Assembly: GCF_037126465.1 (NCBI RefSeq)
Contig: NC_088207.1
Coordinates: 20,847,049 to 20,911,048, forward strand
Direction of reading: 5' to 3'
From: Ornithodoros turicata
Lineage: Eukaryota; Arthropoda; Arachnida; Ixodida; Argasidae
Length of the DNA stretch: 64,000 nt
Below, piece after piece: positions 1 through 10,056 of this stretch (position 1 is the first letter of the stretch; the number at the start of each line of letters is the position of its first letter). The notes beneath the pieces were generated by a model. That model worked only from the letters and a program-made list of their open reading frames with translations. It searched no databases and was not told the DNA's origin. Both the position numbers and the translations under genes were made by a program.

Positions 1-1182
1 TTCAATTGCAAATAATTGAAATTTCTTAATTGAACTCTGAAATTTGACTAGTCAACATAACGTCTTTACAGAATCAGGAAGCCCGTGGCGAACTGAGTCG
101 ATTACACCGGAAGCCGAAATCTCTAATGCTACAGCGAGTGCAAAACAAAATTGTGAAAATCGACTTTTTCTGACGCGCGTATTTCAACGGCGCACAAAAT
201 TGGCCGCAAAGATGCGATGAGAGGCGGCGCTGCCCCAGGTCCCCCAAACTAACCTCGGAAAAGCGTGCAACGAAGAAGGCCGCCACTAGATACCCCACTG
301 TTGCCGTTCCGGATCACTTCAGCGCGCTAAGTTTAGCGGCAAAATGTTTTTATTGTTTCTGCGAATGGATCTAGTCTTTATATGTCCAAATAAAACGCGT
401 ATAACAACTTTCTGTGTCGTGTTTCACTTTTCGGTCCCGTTTTTAAACGTGTTGAGCGATCGGAAGGATCTAGTGCACGGCTGCGTGCATCACATAGCGT
501 ACCTGTCGTACCAGGCGCCACAGGCGCAGTCGTCCATTTCTCCTTCGGTGACTTGGCCTGGCTTGGATTGTGCTTCAACTGGATCTTTAGCGCGCTACAA
601 CCCAACGCAAGCCAATGTCTGGTAACAATGGGGTATCTAAGGGCGGCCTCCGGCATTGCACGCATCGGAATAGGAACAAATACATGGGAAAATGGCTACC
701 TTGGGGGACCTGCCCTGCCCTGCCCTGCCCTGTACCATTGGGAATGCATGTAGCCTCTTCCCTTTCCTCTTGTTTTTTTTTTGCAGTGTTCTGTCTATCA
801 TTTGGGCAGGGGCACGTCCTTCTCTCATCGCATCTTTGCGGCCGATTTCGTGCGTCGTTGAAATACGCGCGTCAGAAAAAGCCGATTTTCACTTTTTTTG
901 TTTTTTTTTTGCACTCGCTGTAGCATTGGAGATTTAGGCTTCTGGTGTAATCGACTAAGTTCGCCACGGGCTTCCTGATTTTGTAAAAAGGAGACGTTAT
1001 GTTGACTAGTCAAATTCCAGAGTTCAATTCAGAAATTTCAATTTATTGCACATTGAAATTCCACAAAAGCATTTTTTTGATGATGGCAAACTTCATTGCC
1101 GCACGGAAGCCGTTGACCGTATATTGTTCCGTTCTACCGTTTTCTTATAAACCCCAAATGACATGGTTCGTGAATCACCCTG
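1..1182. mobile_element. Tc1/mariner-like foldback element, cut by left window edge
   Basis: Bases 1-222 match the reverse complement of about 826-1060 with small indels, and a weaker inner pair (267-310 with 622-664) continues the palindrome. The right terminus is CACCCTG (1176-1182) followed by TA. CAGGGTG-type ends with TA flanks also bound the foldbacks at 4133 and 19842, so I infer a non-autonomous Tc1/mariner-like family. No transposase motif is visible; short frames in the arms are mirror images. The loop holds a CCCTG microsatellite at 711-732. Confidence 0.75.
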
Positions 1183-1264
1183 TATATTATGCCAGCTATG
1201 TGAGGGAACTTCAATATTGCACCGCCTTTAGACACATTCGTTAAGGTGTTGCATAGAGAAGGCT

Positions 1265-1435
1265 ACGGTTGCTGATAAGTAGCGGCATAGTACTTACGTT
1301 ACTTTTATTTGGTAGCGGTAACGGTACCTCGCTACTTTTTCAAATTTGTAGCGACGCTAGTATTGCGCTACTTTTCTGTGGAGTAGCGGGTAGCGGTGTT
1401 TCGTTACTTAGTTTTGGTAGCGGCTACAACACTGA
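1265..1435 (-). mobile_element. hAT-like terminus with GTAGCGG motif array
   Basis: About ten copies of GTAGCGG or its complement CGCTAC are scattered over 170 bases, ending in CTACAACACTG. Its reverse complement begins CAGTGTTGTAGC, a CAG-type end as in hAT elements. The partner end is not visible, so this is a solo or truncated terminus. No ORF. Confidence 0.45.
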
Positions 1436-1437
1436 TT

Positions 1438-1486
1438 CGGGGTATGCTTTGGTTGGGAGCGTGCTATGCAGTGAAGTTCTGTTTTA
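1438..1486 (+). mobile_element. TA-MITE right terminus fragment
   Basis: Carries GGTTGGGAGCGTGCTATG, AGTGAAGTTCTG and terminal TTTTAAGAGTG. This is the same right arm as the MITE units in the 9.8-11.06 kb array, of which only the last 50 bases remain here. Confidence 0.7.
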
Positions 1487-1570
1487 AGAGTGCAAGACGG
1501 TGCCTTTTGAGTTAGCAATCCAGATAACGTAAAGGACGGACACCTGATGCAATATATGGTACTCACTTTT

Positions 1571-1860
1571 CTACACTCTAAAATCGGTACCTTATAACGT
1601 ACCTTATATCACCACTTCATCATCCGAATATATCTGTTGTTGTTGTTATATCGAGCTGTACCTGGTAAATATCAGAAACATCAGTGCTTTTCCGCAGTTG
1701 TTTTAAGAGGCACCGGGCTAGACAAAGGATCTCGCTTTGTATGTATGAGGTACAAGCATATTTATGGGGTACACGGTCAGTTTATGAGGTGCCGTGTATT
1801 GTACCCTGTAAAGCAGTACCTCTTGCGCAAAATCTTATTGAGCTTTTCGCTGCTTTCAGA
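1571..1860 (+). mobile_element. CTACACTCTAAAATC-ended transposon fragment
   Basis: Starts CTACACTCTAAAATCGGTAC. The same terminus, inverted, ends the element at 8061 (reverse complement CTACACCCTAAAATCTGTAC). Repeated GTACCT/GAGGTAC motifs follow. It contains a 35-bp LINE-tail insertion (1611-1645) and is cut on the right by the hAT-like element at 1861. Superfamily not determined. Confidence 0.5.
1611..1645 (+). mobile_element. 35-bp LINE 3'-tail insertion
   Basis: The segment holds only CACTTCATCATCCGAATATA plus a (TTG)n tail, the last bases of the TTG-tailed LINE 3' UTR seen complete at 15000-15071. It is bounded by the direct repeat TTATATC at 1604-1610 and 1646-1652, a target-site duplication. 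This is an extremely 5'-truncated retrotransposition product. Confidence 0.75.
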
Positions 1861-3977
1861 CAGAGTTCGAGGTAACCCGTTACTGTAACTAAGTTCCTTT
1901 TTTTCGTAACTTGTAACTTAACTCGGTACTTTTGTGCCGTGGTAACTTTCAGAGGAACTCGTTCCTTTTTCAGGTAACTTCGCCAGATTAACTTAAGTTA
2001 AGTTCCAAGTTACTTTTCACCAGGGTGTCGAACCGCAAAAAATACGGGTTCGGTTCGGGTTCGGGTTCGCGTTGTTTTGATTTCGTTCCGGTTCAGTTCC
2101 GGTTCGGCCAGGCCAGAAATCGAACCGGTTCGCAAACCGGTTCGCAGCCCCGAACCGGTTCGCGAACCGGTTCAACGCTTCCGTTATATATGTTCCATAA
2201 AACTGCTTTTATCAGGAAATGCGTGGCTAATAGCTTACTGCTGTTGTCTGCATTGACGTCTCTGGCGGTGAGGTAGCCCTTTAGTGAGAGAAATGAGAAA
2301 TGGATGAACACTTATTGCAACTAGAGTTCACGCTGTTGAAGCGGTGTAGTCCTGCTACTTTCTGTTCCCAAAATATCTTTTTTCACACGCACAGTGCCAG
2401 CAAGATACACTTAAAGGAAGCCTAATAAGATGGACAGCGTAACATAGAAGACAGTACTTGCCGGCAAACTGCCTTCGCAGCGTGAATCGATCTGAAACCG
2501 TACTGAAGCATGTCGAAAATAAGCCTGCAAGCCTTACTCTGTCCGAGCTCACAGCAGTGTACTTGTTAATCCACAACACAACGGCAATGTGTCACGACGA
2601 CACAACTGCGCTACCAATAAGCAGAACCACATTTACTTTTCAAAGCACGACCAATCAAACAGGCACCGTTCTGCGTACGCTCCTTCTCCACTTCTCATGT
2701 TTCTGACTTGTTTAATTTGTGCTGCTCACGTGTAAAGGGAAATCTTGGGCGCTTATTTGATCACATATTCGTCCTGTAGAGCTATATAACTGGCCTACTC
2801 CATTCGTGTTTCATTCGTCCGCGTGGCACCTGGTCTCTGAAGAGTAGACGCCGCACCGCGTGCGTGGGGCGCTAGCCGCGGCACTCACAAGCACAACTGC
2901 GCTTCAACATGTTAAAAAGACGCTGAAAGTATACTTACTATACGTCGTCGTCTGACTGCTAGGTGAACATTTCTGAAATTTATGATATAGGCGCGTGATG
3001 ATGATACCAATGTGTCTTCGTTCGGGGATAGAGAGGAACTCTTATGCTGACTTCATTTATGTCCGAACCGTTTTGATGCGAACCGGTTACCACTATTATT
3101 TTTTACGGTTCTGCTCCGGTTCGGGCTCAACAGTGTCATGAAAATTTCGGTTCGGGTTCGGTTCCGGCAAAAATAACGGTTCGGGTACGGTTTTCGGTTC
3201 GGGTTCGGGTTCGGTTCGACACCCTGCTTTTCACTCGCTTTTCACACATGTCCACATATTTTCTTGCTTTCTCTCCGGTTCCTTCATGGCATTTTTGCCA
3301 TAAAACGTGATATTAAATCAATGACAGTATTTTATTCAGGAAGTAAGAACCGCTGTCATGAAATGAAGCTGAACCATTGTGCGCTCACAGGGAGTAAGAT
3401 GCAAAGCGTTCGAATAGACATCTACCGAAGAAACGTCATCATGACATTGGTAGACAGACTGACACCGAAACAAATCGGAAGGAGAGGGCTAGATTCCACG
3501 AACGGGCACTTGTTCGCTGCCTCCCATTAAAAGTAAAGCAGGACCGAGGGTCGCGTCCCTTTAAGGGACCATATCGTAATCCCCTCAATACGGTGGCTTT
3601 CGGGCGCGACATTGTTCCCCTCTAGCTTCGAGCGTAGTTAAATTCTACCGAATTTGTGGCGCTGTCGAATACTATGATGTCATTTGTTTACAAACAGGGA
3701 GAGGTCTATTGTTGGACATAAACGAAAACGATCTAAGCGCGTTGCACTCCTCCACAGGCAACTCAAGATGTAACTCAACTGCTCACGCGCGCTGCACCTG
3801 CGTAATGCTATTTTGTGTCCGAAGTAACTTGGAAGTAACTCGTTCTTTTTTTTAAGTAACTCAGTAATGCTAGTTACATTTCAGGCTGAAGAACTTCGTT
3901 ATTAACTTAGTTACATTTTCCACACGGTAACTTAACTTGTAACGAGTTCTTTTTGACGGGTAACTTCTCAATCTATG
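1861..3977 (+). mobile_element. hAT-like family I, copy 1 (interrupted)
   Basis: Begins CAGAGTTCGAGGTAAC, ends in TAACTTCTCAATCTATG (reverse complement CATAGATTGAGAAGTTA), and is flanked by CTTTCAGA (1853-1860) and CTTTCAGC (3978-3985), a 7/8 match for an 8-bp target duplication. Both ends are packed with GTAAC/GTTAC motifs (1870-2015 and 3820-3960), like the subterminal repeats of Tol2-type hAT elements. Minus the nested element and its duplication it is about 903 bp, close to the 912-bp clean copy at 39919-40830. No transposase is encoded. Confidence 0.85.
2021..3226 (+). mobile_element. hAT-like family II, copy 1, nested in family I
   Basis: Ends are CAGGGTGTCGAACCG and its inverse CGGTTCGACACCCTG. 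The exact 8-bp duplication CTTTTCAC lies at 2013-2020 and 3227-3234. Subterminal arrays of GGTTCGGG/GAACCGG occupy 2040-2175 and 3060-3220. The 1,206-bp element shows no recognisable transposase. The uninterrupted site is seen at about 40085 in the other family I copy, which confirms the insertion. Confidence 0.88.
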
Positions 3978-4132
3978 CTTTCAGCACTTCTTGCGTTCAA
4001 GTAACGGCCCCAAAGGGCTCGATGCAGTCAGATAATGCATGTACATCGCACGAACTCGGAGATAAAGATTAGCTGTTGACTTACAACTATGATTGTTTCA
4101 TTCACGGCAGGTGATAAAACGTTTCCTGTCTA

Positions 4133-4894
4133 CAGGGTGTCCCACCGAAAAAGGGCCAGGGGCTAATGAAAAAACGGAGTGCTTTACACAAATGGAACCA
4201 ACTCTACGTGCTTGGCAGTTGTGTGGTCTATCCAAATTTTTTTTTTCATCGCCCTTGTCAATTAATTAGCGGTAATTAATTTTCCAACTTTTTAATTAGC
4301 GGTTTTAGCTCTAGATGTCAATGAGAAAGTTGTAGTACATGTCGAAAAAGACGCAATTGAAGTGGTTCGACATTGCTATGGCTTGTGGTTTAGTTTTTTT
4401 CCCGGGTTTAAAAAAATTGGTTTCAGAAGCCGCGCGCACCCCAGAGCGCTTCCCATAATTCAGCGGCCGCGCGCGACGATTGCAGTGCACTCTGATAGGT
4501 GTGCCGTGAAACAGGTGAAATATCTTCCTCTTGTGTGACGTGGCCCAAGGATGGCCTCCAAGCGCTAATATCAAGGTGCTAAAATCGTCGCGCGCGGGTG
4601 CCGGATTGCCGGACTTTTAAACCCGGGAAAAAACGAAACCACAAGCCATAGCGACCTCGAACCACTTCAGTTGTGGTTCTTTCGACATGTACTACAACCT
4701 CCTCAATGACATCTGAGAGCTAAAACCGATGATTAAAAAGTTGGAAAATGAATTACCGCTAATTAATTGACAAGGGGCGATGAAAAACAATTTGGATAGA
4801 CCACACAACTGCCAAGCACGTAGAGTTGGTTCCATTTGTGTAAAGCACTCCGTTTTTTCTTTAGCCCCTGGCCCTTTTTCGGTGGGACACCCTG
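4133..4894. mobile_element. Tc1/mariner-like foldback element, complete
   Basis: Starts CAGGGTGTCCCACC, ends GGTGGGACACCCTG, with TA at 4131-4132 and 4895-4896. The arms (about 4133-4425 and 4605-4894) are inverted copies along their whole length, leaving a GC-rich loop. At 762 bp without ORF support it is a non-autonomous foldback MITE; its RNA would form a hairpin of roughly 290 bp. Confidence 0.85.
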
Positions 4895-5315
4895 TATGTC
4901 GTCAGCTAAAGAGCCTCAACCGTGGTACTTTTGTTTAAATTGTCTGCGTCTGTTTCAAGTATATTACGAACACAGGCTAGACAGTGAGCAAGGAAAATGC
5001 CCTCCTGTATATGGGATGTTTATTGCTTATTAGGTATTTACATTGATAAAATAGAAAGAGATTGAACTTTCTCCGTGTGTTCGTGAAGGAGGCAGGTTTT
5101 CTTTTGGCCAACATGAAAACTAAAAGAAAAAAAAATTCCGGAACAGATAAGCTGTCGACGAACCGACAAGCCACACCTTCCAGTGGTTTCATAAGGTCAG
5201 GCGGGTCAGTTTCTTATTTTTTCTTTATCTTGCCTCATATATAGCGAATCGAACCTTTGATACCCACGGAAGAAACATGCGTTATAAGTGCAGCAGCGTC
5301 CGCGTGTGAAGGTTA

Positions 5316-5960
5316 AGGCCGGTTTAGAGTCCGACGGAGCGGTGCGTAACTACGCGCGGCGCACCGCCGAGCATCGCGAGCCGTCGCTGGTGAGTTCATA
5401 GTTCGACGACTCCCGGCGAAGCGCGGCGCGGCGTCAACGCGCGACTACGCCAGCCGCCGTCGGGGGAGTAGAACAATGCTCTACATCTGGCGCTGGCCAG
5501 CGAGCTGTGCACGGCGTAGGACTCGCATTTCCCAACATGGCGTCGCCCATTGAGCTTTTGATCGAAACTGGAAAGGAATATCCGTGCCTATATAATAAAC
5601 GACGGATGGACTAGAGAGGCAAGCAAAAGAACGAGAACAGCTGGGAAGACGTGCGACCTTCTTATTTAATTCGGTGTTCATGTTTGGGGGTACCAAACGT
5701 GTTACAGTAATGCAAACATAACAGTGCCAACGATGGGAACACGGATTGTCTTTAGTCGGATTCCAGGGTACAGATACAGATATGATTGCTTTCCCACTAC
5801 GAAATGTGAAAAGCTCCTGTGCTGTTTTCGTTGCGCTGCGCCGAATCGCGTCGGACTATGATCCCGGTAGGATGAGGAAGCGTGGCGTAGCGAACGCTGG
5901 CTGTCGGCGCGCAACGCGGGCGGCGATGGGCGAATGCTACGTCGTACTCTAAACCAGTCT
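5316..5960 (+). mobile_element. PIF/Harbinger-like non-autonomous element
   Basis: Imperfect 21-bp terminal repeats share GGTTTAGAGT and CGACG (left AGGCCGGTTTAGAGT, right inverse AGACTGGTTTAGAGT), flanked by the 3-bp duplication TTA at 5313-5315 and 5961-5963, typical of PIF/Harbinger. It retains a degraded MADF-domain coding segment (5537-5662), fitting the DNA-binding partner ORF of this superfamily. The transposase is absent. The right end lies 47 bases upstream of the candidate host start codon at 6010. Confidence 0.75.
5537..5662 (+). pseudogene. MADF-domain remnant
   Basis: Frame from ATG 5537 reads ELLIETGKEYPCLYNKRRMD, an in-frame TAG at 5612, then GKQKNENSWEDVR. The spacing of the PCLYNK and NSWEDV blocks matches the start of MADF domains (consensus near RPCLYD...NAWEEI). 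MADF proteins bind DNA and accompany Harbinger transposases. Only about the first 40 residues of the domain are present and a stop interrupts them, so this is dead. Alternatively it is a captured host exon. Confidence 0.55.
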
Positions 5961-6009
5961 TTATTTGTGATCAGGAAGCCGCCGTCTTCACACGGTTAAG
6001 GGACATGGA

Positions 6010-7259
6010 ATGGCCGGGAAGGTGTACCTGCTCATGGTAAGTTGCTCTCTAACGTTGTTCATTTCCGCTACAACTACGTGCATGCCGTTTCCCAAAACGC
6101 CATGCGTAGGGTGAGCCTAGTGAATGGAAGCTTGCCAGAATGCGTATGCGATTGCATTGAGGGTTCTAATAACCTAGAAGCGTTCCACGTCAGTGTATTA
6201 TTTCAGGCTTGTCTAGTGCTGAAGGTTATCGTCCCAGTTGTAGCGCTGAAATATTTTTAGATGTAGATACAGTGGTGCGAATACTTGCCTTAACCTGCGG
6301 AGCGCATGTCATCGGGCGCTGATTGACAGCTGGAAACGAGATTGGGATGATCCACTATCCCGTTGAAGGGAGGGTCGGTACGCACAACGGAGATGCCGAA
6401 ACGCGAACTCATCCGCTGTGCGTATCGACCCTCCCTTCAAGGGGATAGTGGATCACCACAACCTCGCTTCCAGCTGCCTATCAGCGCCCAATGACACGCG
6501 CTCCGCTGGTTAAGACAAATCTGCGCGCCAATGTACCTACCTTCAGTCTAATGAACACTACTACCCTATGGCATGGCCACCTCCAATGGATTCTTTCGAA
6601 TCCATCTCTCAGAGTAAGGAGTTATATACAGAGTCAGTTATACTGGAGCGAAATCTGATCCCCTTGATACATTGCTTTGCTGGAAAGTCAGTCACCAAGA
6701 GTAGCCAGTCGGCAAAACACCCATGGGTCAGAATGACGTCTTCACTTAACGGCGTAGCGATGTAGTTTGTCAACACTAATTATTCATACGGTCGAAATAA
6801 ATCAAGCGAAGTGATCGGTTTTGCTGTGCTGTTACTGCTCAAGCCGACAGTGTAGTTTTATCTCTATTATCTAAACTTCATTTGTTTCTCAGCTGATACT
6901 GGAATTCGACGTCAGATTCCGCAAAAGCTTTGATCAAGCAATGGTGGAGATGACCAACATCCTGGCGGCTTTTTCATCCATGAAGGAAAAGAATCGCCGA
7001 TGTTCGTCGATGTGGACGTATTCTTACGTCCAAAATAATTCGAAGTATAACCTGATCTCAACGGTATGTGGACTGCTTCCTTTGTTTGAGGCAATTCTTT
7101 TGGAATGCACGAACACGAACTAATTGCGGCGTTCCTCTCCAGACCGTCCCCGAAGAGGTAGTCTCTCCGGGACCGAAACTCTTTTTCAGGCAGGAGAGCC
7201 TTGTTTGGTGTAGTGACGGAGAGGCTGTGCTGCTGGAACCGTCGGGCATGCTTATATGA
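6010..7259 (+). CDS. Candidate three-exon host gene, unknown protein (about 104 aa)
   Basis: Model: exon 1 6010-6036 (MAGKVYLLM; donor GTAAGT at 6037), exon 2 6893-7063 (57 codons; acceptor TTTGTTTCTCAG, donor GTATGT at 7064), exon 3 7143-7259 (38 codons plus TGA; acceptor GTTCCTCTCCAG). Both introns are phase 0 and the frame stays open; the other two frames of exon 2 close quickly. A canonical AATAAA lies 170 bases past the stop. I do not recognise the protein. It has no transmembrane segment, starts LILEFDVRF in exon 2, and ends in the compact segment LFFRQESLVWCSDGEAVLL. Intron 1 contains a hairpin MITE (6294-6509); a Harbinger element sits just upstream and may supply 5' sequence. Exons 2 and 3 are the better supported; the 9-codon first exon is the weakest part and further upstream exons are possible. 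Confidence 0.5.
6294..6509. mobile_element. Hairpin MITE with TTAA flanks
   Basis: Near-perfect palindrome with ends CCTGCGGAGCGC and inverse GCGCTCCGCTGG, flanked by TTAA at 6290-6293 and 6510-6513. Arms of about 95 bp surround a loop of about 20 bp. TTAA duplication suggests a piggyBac- or Kolobok-type mobiliser. It lies in the proposed first intron of the 6010-7259 gene. Confidence 0.75.
6515..6892 (+). other. Intron 1 remainder
   Basis: A 65-codon frame (6568-6765) has no family resemblance and no good splice sites in register. The stretch ends with a pyrimidine-rich tract and the exon 2 acceptor. Nothing else identified. Confidence 0.3.
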
Positions 7260-7428
7260 GTTTGTGCTGCTCTGCTGCTTGACAGTTTACTACGTAAAAA
7301 AACTTCACACCAAGCTGCTTTTGGCCAGTTGTTTGGACTGCTGCAAATATATGTTGGTGACGACAACGAATTCCCGAAGCTGTACAGAAAGCCACGGCTT
7401 TCGCAACTGCTGAAATCGCTGAAGGTCA

Positions 7429-7434
7429 AATAAA
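7429..7434 (+). terminator. Polyadenylation signal AATAAA
   Basis: Canonical hexamer 170 bases after the proposed stop at 7257-7259, in a 3' UTR-like stretch without repeats. Supports a transcript end shortly downstream. Confidence 0.5.
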
Positions 7435-7689
7435 GAGCGGTTCAGTATTTAGATAGCCTTTTGTCTTTGTCCCGCATGTGCTTGCAACACGTTGGTCACC
7501 TTCGCGTATGTTACAGATGCACACTTCTGCGAGTGTGTATTACCACTACCGATACCGAAGCATAAGCGCGCAATACATGATGCGCGTCGTGCATTTTGCT
7601 GTGCGTGCGATACGTCACGTACGAATTATATCACCACAAACATGTTCCTCTCCGTTGTGTGTGGACTGTATACTTCTTGGACAACTGTA

Positions 7690-8061
7690 ACCCCTTAGAC
7701 GGGCGTACCTCTTAGACGGATGTGCCTCTTAGACGGATGTACCTCTTAGACGGGCGTACCTCTTAGACGGCAGTACCTCTTAGACTGGCGTACCTCTTAG
7801 TTGGTTGTACCCTTTAGATGACGGTACCTCTAAAATGGCTGTACCTGTTAGACGGCACTACATCTTACACGGCTGTACCTCTTATACGGGTGTACCTGCT
7901 AGACGGCTGTACAGTTTATACGTGAGTACCTGTTAGACGGCAGTACGTTAAAAGTGCTGTACCTTTTAGGCGCTTTCGTACCGCATAAAATAAAGGGTAG
8001 GTTTTTGCAAAAAATTTCCTTATAAAATGGGGTTTTAAGAGGTACAGATTTTAGGGTGTAG
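7690..8061 (-). mobile_element. Transposon end containing 17-bp minisatellite
   Basis: Bases 7690-7965 are about 16 tandem copies of a 17-mer close to GTACCTCTTAGACGGGC, degrading toward the right. The block runs into GGTACAGATTTTAGGGTGTAG (8041-8061), the inverted terminus of the element that starts at 1571. The other copy has scattered GTACCT motifs but no regular array, so the minisatellite probably grew from a subterminal motif. Confidence 0.65.
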
Positions 8062-8304
8062 AAACAGTGAAGGCCTGTTACATTACCAGCCAAGCTATTT
8101 CATGAGTATCTCGACTTCTACGACAAATTTCCTTGATACATTGGCAAGTGCTGAAGCCGAAAGCCTTGCTCACATTTCTGGACACTGTATGGCGTTTCTT
8201 AGTGCGATAGTCATCGTTAGACTTTTCAATGACAGATTAAACGACAGATTTCAGTGCGGAAACCGCACTTTCCGCGGAAAACGGAATCCTTATATCCCGG
8301 CCAT

Positions 8305-8800
8305 TAATAGAATAAAATAGAAGTAGAAAGAAAAAAAGAAAATGGAAACGTAGATCGCAGCGGTACGACGAGCAGTTCCAAGACGCGCTGGACGTATGAA
8401 AGCATTGAATAACAGTTTACAGGCGTTTATCCTATAGTAATGTATCCCGGAGGTCAATAAATCCATCCGATGAGCGTTACAATTTAAAAGATTATTTCAG
8501 CACGTATGTCCTTGAGGTAGTTCGCCAGTACACACAGCGCAGGTTGCTTGTGTTGCTTTGGCCAGTTCCCCAGTACCTTCTCGACACTAAGAGAAGTTTC
8601 AGTAGTCAAGTTTCGCAAGGGCGTTCTTCAGTGTTCGCCGACTAGAATCGAAGCGTCGGCAGGCGACCAGCACGTGCTCCGCGATCTCCACAGTTCCACA
8701 AGTCCTTGGCCATGAATAGAATAGCATAGAATAGAATAGAAATAGAAAGAAAAAATAGAAACGTATAGATCGCACTGATGCGACCAGCTGTCATCCCTGG
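8305..8800 (-). mobile_element. Two nested LINE 3' ends, minus strand
   Basis: Reading the minus strand from about 8705, the frame gives EIAEHVLVACRRF and then, shifted, EKVLGNWPKQ, the C-terminal knuckle region of RNase H-bearing LINEs. Its UTR runs to a (TTCTA)n tail at 8305. A second copy of the same UTR and tail occupies 8711-8800, so one element landed at the tail of a sibling. Both are 5'-truncated and frameshifted. Confidence 0.7.
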
Positions 8801-8809
8801 TCATGAGTT

Positions 8810-9160
8810 ATGTTTTCGCTGGCAGCTTTTTTCTATTCACTTACAAATTTAAATGGTGTAAGCGAGCTGGTGTGCTGTAAATAGAGGTAATGGTTCCTGG
8901 AGTTTCAGGAGCACACAAGACGATGAGTTTTGTGAGACGAGGATATGTTGGGTCTTAGTGTTTTCCTCATCGCCTTGTGTGTTCCTCAAACAAAAGGAAA
9001 TGTTACCTCACTCTCTTCCCATTTCTTTAAGCTCAAGCGTATGTCATGAGCGCCGTCTCAGGAGTCTCGTGGAACCCTCTAGAAATCTGGCAGAGGAACC
9101 CGTCTCCCTAAGCGCGCTGGAGTCACCGTCCCAGTGCATAGAAAGATTGAAATAGGACAC
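8810..9160 (+). other. Unassigned intergenic sequence
   Basis: No convincing coding region or repeat seen; one 65-codon frame (8958-9155) has no recognisable motif. Confidence 0.3.
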
Positions 9161-9290
9161 TCGTCGAAAAAGCCAGAGAGCCGAGGAAATCTATCGACGC
9201 ACCTCTTGACTGCAGGTCACTTGCGCTGACCACTATACCCTGGCATGGCTTTCGGACGACATGAGAAGGAGAGAGTTGGGTCAACCTCTC
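9160..9290 (-). mobile_element. Possible tRNA-like SINE head
   Basis: On the minus strand the sequence GGGTATAGTGGTCAGCGC resembles a tRNA A box (TRGYNNAGYGG). No clear B box follows at the expected spacing, so this is a degraded or truncated head at best. Confidence 0.3.
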
Positions 9291-9293
9291 CAT

Positions 9294-9344
9294 ATTTTTT
9301 TTCTTCTTTTTCTTCTTCTTCTTCTTCTTTTTTTTTTTTTTGCA
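9294..9344 (+). repeat. (TTC)n/poly-T simple repeat
   Basis: Pure pyrimidine tract of TTC units followed by a T run. On the opposite strand it encodes a spurious polylysine frame. Confidence 0.9.
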
Positions 9345-9789
9345 AGTCAAATCAATCAGAAGTTCCGCATTCAAAACGCGACGATAGATTAGAATGTTAG
9401 CGCACGGTATTCTAAAGAAAGCATGAGGGTGGTACCTTGACCAGATCACGAGGAGCAAAGAAATGCGGTCCGTCGTACGTGCAAATATTTCAGGTGTAGT
9501 CAATGCTCCATCAAAAGGAAGGAAGAAGAAAATGTGAAGCGTGCGAGAAACGTTGACCCAAACTCTCCATATAGGGACACCCGCAGCACGGAAACTGTCA
9601 CGTTCTCAAAACGTACCTAGCAATTTCACTTGCCCTCAAGCCAAGAGTGATGCTTGAAACACGAGCTCATCTTGAATGCAGTGCTGTCACTTGTTTTCTT
9701 TTCTAGGAAGTGTGAAGGTGTTAGGAGGATCGCTAACCTATTGTCCGATCCAGTTCGCTCGCATAGGAAACGGATATGATGTTCGCTGA
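9345..9789 (+). other. Unassigned sequence
   Basis: No ORF, tail or inverted repeat that I can assign. Confidence 0.3.
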
Positions 9790-10039
9790 AGTTCCGGCTC
9801 AGAACAGAACTTCACCGCATAGCACGTTGTCCTCCAACCATTGCCACGAATGATAGGGTTACCGTTTTTGATTCGAAGTGCGAGGAGGGCGTACGCCTTC
9901 TTGTAGCAATTTGGATGTGTGATAATTGCTACAAAAAGGCGTACGCCCCACTCTCTCTTGAAATCAGAAGCGATAACCCTATTATTCGTGGCAGCGGTTG
10001 GCGCACAACGTGGTATGCGGTGAAGTTCTGTTCTGGGAG
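9790..10039. mobile_element. TA-MITE unit A
   Basis: Foldback unit: left CAGAACAGAACTTCACCGC, right inverse ending GTTCTGTTCTGGGAG, then TA at 10040-10041. Internal mirror blocks GGCGTACGCC and ATAGGGTTA/TAACCCTAT identify the family. The left terminus is eroded, so the start is approximate. Confidence 0.75.
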
Positions 10040-10056
10040 TATACCCTTTAAAGTTA

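Noticed and set aside
2093..2311. Coding sequence in the GGTTCGGG array
   Set aside because: The motif array is stop-free by composition; it is a transposon end, not a gene.
7690..7965. CRISPR array
   Set aside because: Regular short units without spacers, inside a transposon, in a eukaryote.
9123..9503. Protein with polylysine run
   Set aside because: Translation of a (TTC)n/poly-T tract.
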